A stretch of 7,569 bases of DNA from Anaerolineales bacterium UBA4826 (GCA_002400365.1 DHFK01000032.1:3596-11164); one strand, 5' to 3'. Positions 1 through 6,473 are shown, counted from the stretch's first letter. Notes: a model not told the origin generated them from the letters alone. Numbers and translations are program-made.

Positions 1-25
1 AAAATCGCCTCCTCGCAATGACAGG
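1..25. repeat. Probable end of a dispersed palindromic (REP-like) repeat
   Basis: The first bases contain CTCCTCGCAATGACA, which resembles a short repeat found scattered between genes in many environmental bacteria (the 'cgctcctcgcaatgaca' type). Only one end is inside the window, so its palindrome cannot be seen here. It ends about 15 bases before the tctA ribosome-binding site and would form the upstream boundary of the operon. The resemblance is from memory; no second copy occurs in this window. Confidence 0.4.
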
Positions 26-53
26 GTGAGCAGTTACACGAGGGGAGCATATT

Positions 54-1562
54 ATGGCAGAAGCGGCATTACAAGGATTATTGGCAGTTTTCACTTTGCC
101 GACATTCGGCTATTTGGTCATGGGCGTTCTCATTGGGATCGTCGTCGGCATCCTGCCGGGGGTTTCAGGCAGCTTTAGTCTCGCGGTGCTTATCCCGTTC
201 ACCTTCGTTATGGAACCGGCGGCTGCCTTTGGACTTTTGCTCGGCGCGCACTCGATCAGCGATGTGGGTGGGTCTATCACGGCAATCCTCTTGAACACGC
301 CGGGGGATGCGGTCAATGCCGCCACCATTTTCGATGGGTTTCCGATGACGAAAAAGGGGCAGGCGGGCCGCGCGATCGGCGCAGCGGTGACCAGTTCCGC
401 GATTGGCGGTACCTTCGGCGCGCTCTCCTTGATGGCGCTGATTCCCATCATGCGTCCGCTCGTTCTCTCTTTTGCGCCGCCCGAGTTTTTTCTGATGGCG
501 GTCCTGGGAATTGCCTTTATCGCCATCCTCAGCGGCAAATCGCTGGTCAAGGGCGTGGTGGCTGGCGGGCTCGGGCTGTTGATCGGTCTCATCGGGTTGG
601 ACCCATCCACTGGCGCACAGCGTTTCACGTTTGGTTTCTTGCAACTCTGGGACGGCATCAAACTGGTGCCGGTCACGCTGGGGCTGTTCGCCATCGCGGA
701 GATGATTGACCTCGCGATCAGCAGAGGTGACCTCATCGAAGTCAAGACGGTGGGCAAAGTCGGCAGTGCGCTGCAAGGGATCAAGGATACGTTCAAGAAC
801 TGGGGGCTGGTGCTGCGCTGTTCCCTTCTCGGCACGATCATCGGCATCGTGCCCGGTCTGGGCGGCACCACCGCCAGTTTCTTTGCCTACGGGCACGGCA
901 AGCAGAGCGCCAAGAACGGCAGAGACTTTGGCACCGGCGTCGTCGAAGGAGTCCTCGCGCCCGAGAGCGCGAATAGTTCCAAGGAAGCCGGCGCGCTCGT
1001 CCCGACCATCGCGTTTGGCATTCCCGGCAGCGCCGGCATGGCGATCCTGCTCGGCGCATTCTATGTGCAGGGACTGACCCCCGGTCCCGAGATGCTGACC
1101 ACCAACGTGTGGCTGGTCTTTTTCATGGCTTGGTGCATCGTGGTCGCGAACATGCTTGCGGCGATCATCTGCATGTTTGCCGCCGACCGCATCGCGCGCT
1201 TTGCGCTGCTGCCCGGCGATGTCATGGTCCCGCTGGTCTTGGTCCTCGCCGGCATTGGGGCATACAGTTACAATGACTCGCTCAGCGACCTTGTCCTCCT
1301 ACTCATTTTTGGCTTGGTGGGTTATTGGATGAAGGTGTTCGGCTGGCCCCGCCCCGTGCTGATCATCGGGCTGGTGCTCGCTCGCATTGCGGAGAAGAAC
1401 CTGCTGCTTTCGCTGCGCTTGTTCCAAGAGACGTTTTTCATGCGCCCGATCAGTCTGGTCCTGATCGCCATTATTATCCTGACACTCCTCTGGACGATTC
1501 GCGACCGCCGGCTGCGTAGCGCGGAGAGCGTGTCCGTGCGCGCAGAGGGGGGCATGGTATGA
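54..1562 (+). CDS. tctA: Tripartite tricarboxylate transporter, large membrane subunit TctA
   Basis: This is the large permease subunit of a TTT-family secondary transporter, which imports carboxylated solutes handed over by a TctC binding protein and is driven by an ion gradient. The 502 residues match the usual family length and are almost entirely hydrophobic helices. The family's repeated glycine/proline motif appears twice: near residues 24-36 (GVLIGIVVGILPG) and near 260-271 (G260, G264, P267-G268). Other hallmarks are the NTPG segment with DGFPMTKKGQAGRA after it, the E298-G299...A302-P303-E304-x-A306-N307 segment, and G322-I-P-G-S326. The ATG at 54 has AGGGGAG at 41-47, six bases upstream, and begins just before the first helix. 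The gene overlaps tctB by four bases. In many Proteobacteria the order is tctC-tctB-tctA; here tctA comes first. The family is certain; the substrate cannot be read from the sequence. Confidence 0.96.
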   Translation: MAEAALQGLLAVFTLPTFGYLVMGVLIGIVVGILPGVSGSFSLAVLIPFTFVMEPAAAFGLLLGAHSISDVGGSITAILLNTPGDAVNAATIFDGFPMTKKGQAGRAIGAAVTSSAIGGTFGALSLMALIPIMRPLVLSFAPPEFFLMAVLGIAFIAILSGKSLVKGVVAGGLGLLIGLIGLDPSTGAQRFTFGFLQLWDGIKLVPVTLGLFAIAEMIDLAISRGDLIEVKTVGKVGSALQGIKDTFKNWGLVLRCSLLGTIIGIVPGLGGTTASFFAYGHGKQSAKNGRDFGTGVVEGVLAPESANSSKEAGALVPTIAFGIPGSAGMAILLGAFYVQGLTPGPEMLTTNVWLVFFMAWCIVVANMLAAIICMFAADRIARFALLPGDVMVPLVLVLAGIGAYSYNDSLSDLVLLLIFGLVGYWMKVFGWPRPVLIIGLVLARIAEKNLLLSLRLFQETFFMRPISLVLIAIIILTLLWTIRDRRLRSAESVSVRAEGGMV

Positions 1563-2071
1563 AGATTACCACCCGTCTACTCTTCACGTTGGGCTTGGTC
1601 ATGCTCCTGGTAGCGTATGTATCCACCGCCACGACCTACAATTATCAGGCGCGCATGATGCCGCTCATCATCGGTATTCCAGTCTTGCTGCTCGCCGCGG
1701 CGCAACTTGTCATCGAAATTCGCGAATCCGCCGCGCAAGCGAAAAAAAGTCCAGGGCGGAGTGTCGCAGAGTCGAAGACCAGAGAACCGCAAGAAGCGCC
1801 GATCGCGCCAGATCGTCGTCATAAGGTCAAGGTGTACGCGTGGGTGCTCGCGGTGTTCGCGGCGATCTACCTGTTTGGTTTCGTGATCACGACCCTGGCT
1901 TACCCTTTGCTCTACATGCGATTCGTCGGCGGGCGCAGTTGGCGGTTGTCCGCCGCCGTTTCGCTCGGCGCGCTCGCGTTTCTCTACATCGTCATGCTCT
2001 ATGGTTTGAACGTGCAGCTCTACGACGGCGTAGTGGTCGTGGCGCTGCGCAAGGCGATCTATGGCTATTGA
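1559..2071 (+). CDS. tctB: Tripartite tricarboxylate transporter, small membrane subunit TctB
   Basis: This is the small, poorly conserved membrane subunit that accompanies TctA. The protein has 170 residues, normal for TctB, with four predicted membrane helices at about residues 5-23, 34-53, 91-115 and 128-150. A hydrophilic, charged loop of about 35 residues (roughly 56-90) separates the two helix pairs. This 2+2 pattern with a variable central loop is typical of the family. The start ATG overlaps the tctA stop codon in an ATGA, which implies translational coupling and a fixed ratio of the subunits; a G-rich stretch at about 1543-1552 can serve as ribosome-binding site. The call rests on topology, size and position after tctA more than on invariant residues. 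Confidence 0.9.
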   Translation: MKITTRLLFTLGLVMLLVAYVSTATTYNYQARMMPLIIGIPVLLLAAAQLVIEIRESAAQAKKSPGRSVAESKTREPQEAPIAPDRRHKVKVYAWVLAVFAAIYLFGFVITTLAYPLLYMRFVGGRSWRLSAAVSLGALAFLYIVMLYGLNVQLYDGVVVVALRKAIYGY

Positions 2072-2103
2072 TCGAACCGTGCCAGCAGATTCTGAAAGGA
2101 GTG

Positions 2104-2175
2104 ATGCAAGCCGGAACATTCGTCTATCTGCGCGCAACGAAGCAATTGGGAATTCTCAAGAAGGAGGAGAAATGA
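2104..2175 (+). CDS. Possible 23-residue leader ORF coupled to tctC
   Basis: An ATG at 2104 opens a 23-codon ORF whose TGA stop (2173-2175) overlaps the tctC start in an ATGA. A clear AAAGGAG lies at 2095-2101, but only two bases from the ATG, which is closer than ideal. The peptide starts MQAGTFVYLR and ends GILKKEEK; its last codons are the tctC ribosome-binding site read as protein. It could couple tctC translation to upstream ribosomes, or it could be chance in a purine-rich spacer. No known peptide family is recognised. Confidence 0.2.
   Translation: MQAGTFVYLRATKQLGILKKEEK
2161..2169 (+). promoter_or_regulatory. Ribosome-binding site setting the tctC start
   Basis: AAGGAGGAG lies just ahead of ATG 2172 and is a near-perfect Shine-Dalgarno sequence. 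It decides the start against an in-frame ATG at 2061, which would overlap tctB, add 37 polar residues and bury the lipoprotein signal peptide. Confidence 0.85.
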
Positions 2176-3323
2176 AACACATCGTGTCTCTGCTGACAGT
2201 CGCGGCGCTGCTGCTGCTGCTGAGCGTCGCGTGCGCCGCGCCGACCGCGGCGCCGACTCTGGCGCCCACCCAGGCGCCAGCGCCGCCAACGGCGGTCCCA
2301 GCGCAACCGCCCCAAGCGCCGCAGCCCACCGCCGCAGCCCCGGGCGGTATCAGCGAAGCCGATCTCGCCAAGGAAGCGGATTTCTTCAAGGGCAAGAACG
2401 CCGACTTTGTCGTGCCCTACGCCACCGGCGGCGGCTATGACACCTGGGTGCGCGTGCTCGCGCCGTTCATGAAAAAGTACACGGGGGCGAACTGGGTGGT
2501 CAAGAACGTGCCGGGCGCTGGCAGCATTGTCGGCACCAACCAGGTCTATGCAGCAGATCCTAACGGTTTGACCATCGGCATCCTCAATGGCGCCGGCATT
2601 ACGCAAGCGCAACTCACCGATACCAGCGGCGTGCAGTACGATCTAGCCAAGTTCAGTTACCTCGGACGCATCACGACCGACCAGCGCCTGCTCACGGTGG
2701 GAGCCAAAGGCAAGTACAAGTCCATCGAGGATATGCGTAAAGCCACGGACAAGGTCAAGTTTGGCGCGCCCGGTCCCGGCAGTTCGAATTTCGTCGAATC
2801 GGTTCTGATCGCCATCGCGCTCGGCATCAAGATTGACATGGTGACGGGCTATGACGTTTCGGACGAAGTGGATCTGGCGGTCGTGCGCGGCGAACTGGAC
2901 GTTACCGCCGGCAGTTACGCCAGCAAGATCCCGATGCTGAAAAGCGGCGATCTCATCGCCGTTCTGCAGTACGGCAAGGAAAAGATCGCCGATCTACCCA
3001 ATGTGCCGATGCTCACCGCGCTCCCGAACGTGAGCGACGAAGGCAAGGGACTCATCGCCATCGCGCTCGCCCTGGGCGAGATCGGGCGACCGGTCGTCGC
3101 GCCGCCGGGCGTCTCTGCCGCGAGACTCAAGTTCCTGGAAATCGCGCTGAAAAAGAGTCTCGAAGACCCCGAGTTGTTGGATCTGATCAAGAAGCAAAAG
3201 ATGGAAGTCCTGTATCTTTCTTCCGCCGACGCGAGCGCGATGGCAAAGGCGGGCGTCGGTCTCTCATCCGAGCAGAAGAAGCGTCTGCAGGATCTCCTCA
3301 AGCAGTACACGCCGACCAAATAA
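2172..3323 (+). CDS. tctC: TTT substrate-binding lipoprotein TctC (Bug family), first copy
   Basis: This is an extracytoplasmic binding protein of the Bug/TctC family, which captures a carboxylated solute for TctA/TctB. From ATG 2172 it is 383 residues. Residues 1-20 form a lipoprotein signal peptide (basic MKH, then a leucine-rich core) ending L-S-V-A before Cys21. Position -3 is Ser rather than the usual Leu, so the lipobox is slightly off consensus. Residues 22 to about 60 are an Ala/Pro/Thr/Gln linker. The binding domain follows, with G86-G87-G88-Y-D90 and P114-G115-A116-G117, matching the two glycine-rich ligand loops of the family, then YLGRIT and a C-terminal helical region. The lipid anchor would hold it at the membrane, in contrast to the soluble periplasmic Bug proteins of Proteobacteria. 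It lies 100 bases after tctB and probably belongs to the same transcript. The ligand is unknown. Confidence 0.93.
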   Translation: MKHIVSLLTVAALLLLLSVACAAPTAAPTLAPTQAPAPPTAVPAQPPQAPQPTAAAPGGISEADLAKEADFFKGKNADFVVPYATGGGYDTWVRVLAPFMKKYTGANWVVKNVPGAGSIVGTNQVYAADPNGLTIGILNGAGITQAQLTDTSGVQYDLAKFSYLGRITTDQRLLTVGAKGKYKSIEDMRKATDKVKFGAPGPGSSNFVESVLIAIALGIKIDMVTGYDVSDEVDLAVVRGELDVTAGSYASKIPMLKSGDLIAVLQYGKEKIADLPNVPMLTALPNVSDEGKGLIAIALALGEIGRPVVAPPGVSAARLKFLEIALKKSLEDPELLDLIKKQKMEVLYLSSADASAMAKAGVGLSSEQKKRLQDLLKQYTPTK

Positions 3324-3325
3324 GA

Positions 3326-3348
3326 GTTCCCCCCAGGAAGGAGGGAAC
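3326..3348 (+). terminator. Imperfect GC-rich hairpin after tctC
   Basis: GTTCCCCCC (3326-3334) can pair with GGAGGGAAC (3340-3348) around a five-base loop, with one C-A mismatch. It begins three bases after the tctC stop. No run of T follows, so it is not a canonical intrinsic terminator. It could be a weak terminator or protect the 3' end of the tctABC message. Confidence 0.35.
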
Positions 3349-3362
3349 CTCGCAGAGGAATG

Positions 3363-3379
3363 TGGACGAGCATCGTCCA
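3363..3379 (+). repeat. Small perfect hairpin in the tctC/ABC spacer
   Basis: TGGACGA (3363-3369) and TCGTCCA (3373-3379) are perfect inverse copies with a three-base loop, GCA. It is the second of three hairpins in this 112-base spacer. No T run follows. Its role is unknown; it could be an RNA structural element or part of a repeat. Confidence 0.4.
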
Positions 3380-3387
3380 TTGTCACC

Positions 3388-3415
3388 GTTGGGCGATTGC
3401 GTAGAATCGCCCAAC
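3388..3415 (+). repeat. Perfect 11-bp inverted repeat ahead of the ABC binding-protein gene
   Basis: GTTGGGCGATT (3388-3398) and AATCGCCCAAC (3405-3415) are exact inverse copies around the six-base loop GCGTAG. The following bases, ATTCTCAGAGG, lack a T run, and the stem ends nine bases before the ribosome-binding site at 3424-3428. It could terminate or stabilise the tctABC message, tune translation of the next gene, or be a copy of a mobile palindrome; GGGCGATT/AATCGCCC stems look like intergenic repeats I associate with this kind of genome. Confidence 0.55.
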
Positions 3416-3423
3416 ATTCTCAG

Positions 3424-3428
3424 AGGAG
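3424..3428 (+). promoter_or_regulatory. Ribosome-binding site setting the ABC binding-protein start
   Basis: AGGAG lies seven bases before ATG 3436, within the purine-rich stretch 3422-3434. It supports this ATG over an in-frame TTG at 3397, which falls inside the hairpin and would add 13 arginine-rich residues ahead of a complete signal peptide. Confidence 0.75.
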
Positions 3429-3435
3429 AAGGAGC

Positions 3436-4593
3436 ATGAACACCAAATCAGTTTTTCTGGCTATCGCTCTGATCGCCGTAATGGTCGTGGGGATTCTCGG
3501 CGGCTGCGCGCCCGCGCCGACCCCCGTCCCGACCGCCGCGCCGCCCACTGCCGCACCTCCGACTGCCGCGCCAACCAAAGCCGCCGCCACCAGCGCGCCG
3601 ACGGCGACGAGCGCGCCTGCCGCCACGACCGCGCCGACCACTGCGCCCACCGCTTCGTCCGCCGCCATCTTGGAAGCGGCTAAGAAAGAAGGCAAGTTGA
3701 TGATCTACACCTCGCTCAACGCGGAGGAATTCGAGACGGTGCTTCCGCCGTTTCAGAAAAAATATCCCGACATCAAAGTTGAGTTCTTCCGAGGCGACAG
3801 CGAAGGCGTAACCCAAAAGGCGATAACCGAATTTCGCGCGCAAACGTACATCCCCGATATCTTGGAGACCAATGACGTCAACATCACGCAACTCATCAGC
3901 GCGGGCGTCGTCGGTCAATACCGCTCGCCGGAAGCCGCCGCCTATCCGCCCGGCGCGTCTGACCCGGATGGCTACTATACCTCCGCCCGCATCAACCTGG
4001 TCGTGATTGCTTACAACACCAACTTGGTCAAGAAAGAAGATGCCCCCAAGAAACTGGAGGATCTGCTCGATCCCAAGTGGACGGGTAAGATCGCGCTCGA
4101 GGCAGACGATTGGGCGCTCCTGGCTTACACGGGCAAAGTGATGGGCGAAGCCAAGGCGCAAGAGTTCTGGACGAAACTTGCCGCGCAGAAACCGCGCGTG
4201 GTCAAGGGGCATACCGAACTCGCCAACTTTTTGGTCGCCGGTGAGTTCTACGTCACGCCCAACGTCTACGTCCACCGCGTCTTTTCGCTGCAAGGCAAAA
4301 AGGCGCCGATTGATTGGGTTAAGACCGATCCCGTCTATGCGTTCCCGCACGTCGTCTCCATCGCCAAGAATGCGCCGCATCCCAACGCGGCAAAGGTGTT
4401 CATAGACTGGTACCTCTCCAAGGAAGGGCAGGAAGCGCTCGTCGCGGCGGGCCGCGTCCCCGCGCGCCCGGGCGTCAAGACCAAGCCGGAGGGCGTGTAC
4501 GACGGACTGAACATCTTTTACGGCGACCCCAAGTCGCTGCTAAAAGCGGCTGACGTTCAGAAACAGTACTATACGCTGTTCGGCATCAAGTGA
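3436..4593 (+). CDS. ABC transporter binding lipoprotein, iron(III)/thiamine-type family
   Basis: This is the solute-binding component of an ABC importer, of the family that includes the iron-binding FbpA/AfuA proteins and other extracellular solute-binding proteins. It is 385 residues. Residues 1-23 are a lipoprotein signal peptide with a good lipobox (L-G-G before Cys24). An Ala/Pro/Thr linker of about 50 residues follows. The mature domain starts near AAKKEGKLMIYTS and carries typical family segments: FQKKYPDIKVEFFRGDS, IAYNTNLVKKE, LLDPKWTGKIALE and, near the C-terminus, HPNAAKVFIDWYLSKEGQEAL. The adjacent tyrosine pair that holds iron in classical FbpA is not evident; the comparable region reads N276-V-Y278-V-H280-R281, with only one Tyr. 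Iron is therefore not established, and an organic or phosphorylated ligand is possible. It directly precedes the permease gene, its likely partner. Confidence 0.88.
   Translation: MNTKSVFLAIALIAVMVVGILGGCAPAPTPVPTAAPPTAAPPTAAPTKAAATSAPTATSAPAATTAPTTAPTASSAAILEAAKKEGKLMIYTSLNAEEFETVLPPFQKKYPDIKVEFFRGDSEGVTQKAITEFRAQTYIPDILETNDVNITQLISAGVVGQYRSPEAAAYPPGASDPDGYYTSARINLVVIAYNTNLVKKEDAPKKLEDLLDPKWTGKIALEADDWALLAYTGKVMGEAKAQEFWTKLAAQKPRVVKGHTELANFLVAGEFYVTPNVYVHRVFSLQGKKAPIDWVKTDPVYAFPHVVSIAKNAPHPNAAKVFIDWYLSKEGQEALVAAGRVPARPGVKTKPEGVYDGLNIFYGDPKSLLKAADVQKQYYTLFGIK
3532..3576 (+). repeat. Three 15-base tandem units coding the lipoprotein linker
   Basis: Three near-identical 15-base units encode TAAPP, TAAPP and TAAPT (residues 33-47 of the ABC binding protein), followed by looser AP/T repeats. 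They are part of the flexible tether between the lipid anchor and the binding domain. Their copy number could vary by slippage without disturbing the reading frame. Confidence 0.7.
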
Positions 4594-4601
4594 GATGTGA
4601 T

Positions 4602-4642
4602 GTGGTGCGTGTTGCGTGTTCCGTTTACGCAATACGCACCAC
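4602..4642 (+). repeat. 16-bp palindrome, probable dispersed repeat, between binding protein and permease
   Basis: The left arm 4602-4617 (GTGGTGCGTGTTGCGT) pairs along its full length with 4627-4642 (ACGCAATACGCACCAC), with one G-T pair (4611/4633), around a nine-base loop. The right side also holds a direct repeat: ACGCAATACGCA occurs at 4627-4638 and again at 4641-4652. Together these fill almost the whole 62-base spacer. This TTGCGT/ACGCAA pattern resembles repeats found scattered between genes in Chloroflexota, and an 11-base match lies at the right end of the window. There is no T run, so it is not a standard terminator. Confidence 0.7.
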
Positions 4643-4655
4643 GCAATACGCAACA

Positions 4656-6404
4656 ATGGCACTCACTCTCTCGCGCGCATCTATCTCTAGATTCCGATTC
4701 GACTCGCGTTGGTTCTTTCTCGGCGTGCCGACGCTGATCGTCGCTTACCTGACCGTCATCCCGGTCGGGATGCTGGTCCTGGGCGCGTTCAAGACCGGCG
4801 ATCCTGGCGTTGGCGGCGATTTGACGCTGGACAATCTGATCAATGCGTTCGGCGACCCGACGATCTATCCGCTCTTGTTCAACTCGGCTGCCTACGCGCT
4901 CGGCACTTCGATCGTGTCGTTCGCGCTTGGCACGACGCTCGCCTGGATCGTCGAACGCACGAACACGCCGTTCAAATCGCTCTTCTATGCGATGACTCTG
5001 GTGCCGTTCATCATCCCGGGCGTGCTGCACACGATCGCGTGGATTTATCTGCTCTCGCCGCGCATCGGCTTTATTAATCGCATCCTGGTTTCGACGTTCA
5101 ACCTGGCATCGCCGCCGTTCGACATCTTTTCGCTCGGCGGAATGGTCTGGGTGGAAGCGATGCACCTGTCGCCGATTGTGTTCGTGTTGATGACCGCCGC
5201 GTTTCGTTCGATGGACCCGGCGCTGGAAGAAGCCGCCGCGACGTCCAAGGCAAGCATCTGGGCAACGCTCCGCCGCGTCACCCTGCCGCTGATGCTGCCC
5301 TCGATCGCCTCGATCGTCCTCATCATGTTCATCCGCGGCTTGGAATCGTTCGAGGTGCCCGCGCTCATCGGCTTGCCCGCGCAGATTCGCGTGTTCACCT
5401 CGCGCATTTACATCGCGCTGAAGAGTTTTCCGCCCGACTTTGGACTTGCCGGCGCGTATTCGTTGGTCTTGCTCGCGCTGAGCATGATCGGCATCTACTT
5501 GTACAACCGCGCGCTCGAACGCTCGGAAAGGTTCGCGACCATCACGGGCAAGGCGTTTCGACCGCGCACGATTGACCTCGGCAAGTGGCGCTATCTCACT
5601 TTCGGTATTTTCATCGCTTACTTTTTGCTCATCGTCGGACTGCCCTTTTTCATTTTGCTGTGGGGCTCGTTGGTTCCCTATTTCACGCCGCCCGCCTGGG
5701 AGATGCTAGACAAACTGACGCTCGATAACTATCGCGATCTGAACATCTTTGTCTGCGCGATGAACCAATCCACTTGTCTGCGCGCGCGCTCCGCGTTCGT
5801 CAACTCGCTGTTGCTGGGCATCGGCTCGGCGACGATCGTCATGGCGCTGACGGCAGTTATTTCTTGGATCACAGTGCGTACCAAATGGCGCGGGCGCGGC
5901 TTGCTCGATTTCGTCGCGTTCGTGCCGATCACGGTGCCAGGGTTGGTGCTCGCAGTCAGTTTGATGTGGGTTTATCTCACGCTCAAGGTAGGCATCTACG
6001 GGACGCTGGGAATTCTCCTCATCGCGTACGTCACGCGCTTTATGCCGTATGGCATTCGCACGAATAGCGCGGCGATGGCGCAGATCAATCGCGAGTTGGA
6101 AGAAGCCGCGCATACGGCGGGCGCGTCGTGGTGGGAGACCTTTCGACGCGTGACGCTGCCGCTCCTCAAACCCGGCTTGCTCGCCGGCTGGGTCTATATC
6201 CTGATCGTTTCGATGCGCGAACTTTCGACGTCCGTCCTGTTGGCAAGCAGCAAGAGCCAGGTCATCGCCGTGCTGGTGTTCGATATGATTGACGGCGGGA
6301 ACACGCCGCGGCTCTGCGCGTTGAGCGTGCTGTTCATTCTAACGTTGATCCTGCTCGCGCTCGGCGCGCAGAAACTGGGCGGGCGATTTGGAATTCGAGA
6401 GTGA
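4656..6404 (+). CDS. ABC transporter permease, fused two-domain iron/thiamine type
   Basis: This is the membrane channel of an ABC importer. Two permease domains are fused in one chain, as in FbpB and ThiP, so it would act with two ATPase subunits. From ATG 4656 it is 582 residues with about 12 membrane helices, six per half. The cytoplasmic EAA loops that contact the ATPase are at residues 191-210 and 482-501. The second is canonical (E483-A-A-H-T-A-G489). The first reads E192-A-A-A-T-S-K198, with Lys at the usual Gly. C367 and C374 sit in the segment between the first helix of half two (about 313-338) and the next (about 385-410). The start is uncertain: no Shine-Dalgarno precedes 4656 because a palindrome fills the spacer, while an in-frame GTG at 4590 overlaps the upstream stop in a GTGA and would add 22 repeat-encoded residues. 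No ATPase gene is adjacent. Confidence 0.92.
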   Translation: MALTLSRASISRFRFDSRWFFLGVPTLIVAYLTVIPVGMLVLGAFKTGDPGVGGDLTLDNLINAFGDPTIYPLLFNSAAYALGTSIVSFALGTTLAWIVERTNTPFKSLFYAMTLVPFIIPGVLHTIAWIYLLSPRIGFINRILVSTFNLASPPFDIFSLGGMVWVEAMHLSPIVFVLMTAAFRSMDPALEEAAATSKASIWATLRRVTLPLMLPSIASIVLIMFIRGLESFEVPALIGLPAQIRVFTSRIYIALKSFPPDFGLAGAYSLVLLALSMIGIYLYNRALERSERFATITGKAFRPRTIDLGKWRYLTFGIFIAYFLLIVGLPFFILLWGSLVPYFTPPAWEMLDKLTLDNYRDLNIFVCAMNQSTCLRARSAFVNSLLLGIGSATIVMALTAVISWITVRTKWRGRGLLDFVAFVPITVPGLVLAVSLMWVYLTLKVGIYGTLGILLIAYVTRFMPYGIRTNSAAMAQINRELEEAAHTAGASWWETFRRVTLPLLKPGLLAGWVYILIVSMRELSTSVLLASSKSQVIAVLVFDMIDGGNTPRLCALSVLFILTLILLALGAQKLGGRFGIRE

Positions 6405-6434
6405 GGAATGGAGGAAGGGAAAGGAGGGATGTCC

Positions 6435-6473
6435 ATGGCAGGATGTGCTTGGATAGCACGGCTCATATTGTAA
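6435..6473 (+). CDS. Possible 12-residue leader ORF before the second tctC
   Basis: AAAGGAGG at 6420-6427 is a strong Shine-Dalgarno sequence, seven bases before ATG 6435. That ATG opens a 12-codon ORF (MAGCAWIARLIL) ending in TAA 29 bases before tctC. The same frame also has ATGs at 6408 (21 residues) and 6429. The spacing is better than for many real genes, but the peptide is tiny and unrecognised, and the purine-rich stretch 6399-6428 could make such a match by chance. Confidence 0.2.
   Translation: MAGCAWIARLIL

Noticed and set aside
110..896. Two long - strand ORFs of about 250 residues opposite tctA
   Set aside because: They overlap each other and the strongly supported tctA frame, have low-complexity Arg/Pro-rich products and no plausible ribosome-binding context.
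706..1077. 123-residue + strand ORF in another frame inside tctA
   Set aside because: It overlaps the conserved second half of tctA, and its Ser/Arg/Pro-rich product is typical of a shifted reading of GC-rich code.
2061..2171. N-terminal extension of the first tctC from ATG 2061
   Set aside because: It would put 37 polar residues before a clear lipoprotein signal peptide and overlap tctB; ATG 2172 has a far better ribosome-binding site.
2208..2222. Five CTG repeats in the first tctC signal peptide
   Set aside because: They encode five leucines (13-17) in the hydrophobic core, which is ordinary for a signal peptide in a GC-rich genome. Slippage by whole units would keep the frame, so no phase-variation role is indicated.
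3397..3435. N-terminal extension of the ABC binding protein from TTG 3397
   Set aside because: The start lies within the 3388-3415 hairpin, has no ribosome-binding site and adds arginine-rich residues before a complete signal peptide.
3448..4380. 310-residue ORF on the - strand
   Set aside because: It lies wholly opposite the ABC binding-protein gene. Its product is rich in Arg, Gly and Asp with no domain or hydrophobic pattern, as expected from the complement of a GC-rich gene.
4602..4642. Intrinsic terminator between binding protein and permease
   Set aside because: The stem is strong but no T run follows, the spacer is short, and the permease needs the same transcript. A repeat explains it better.
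4602..4652. CRISPR-like repeats
   Set aside because: The 12-base direct repeats are separated by only two bases, with no spacers of regular length and no cas genes.
4590..4655. N-terminal extension of the permease from GTG 4590
   Set aside because: The 22 extra residues come entirely from the palindromic repeat and do not resemble a permease N-terminus. It is kept as an alternative only, because of the GTGA overlap and the lack of a ribosome-binding site at 4656.
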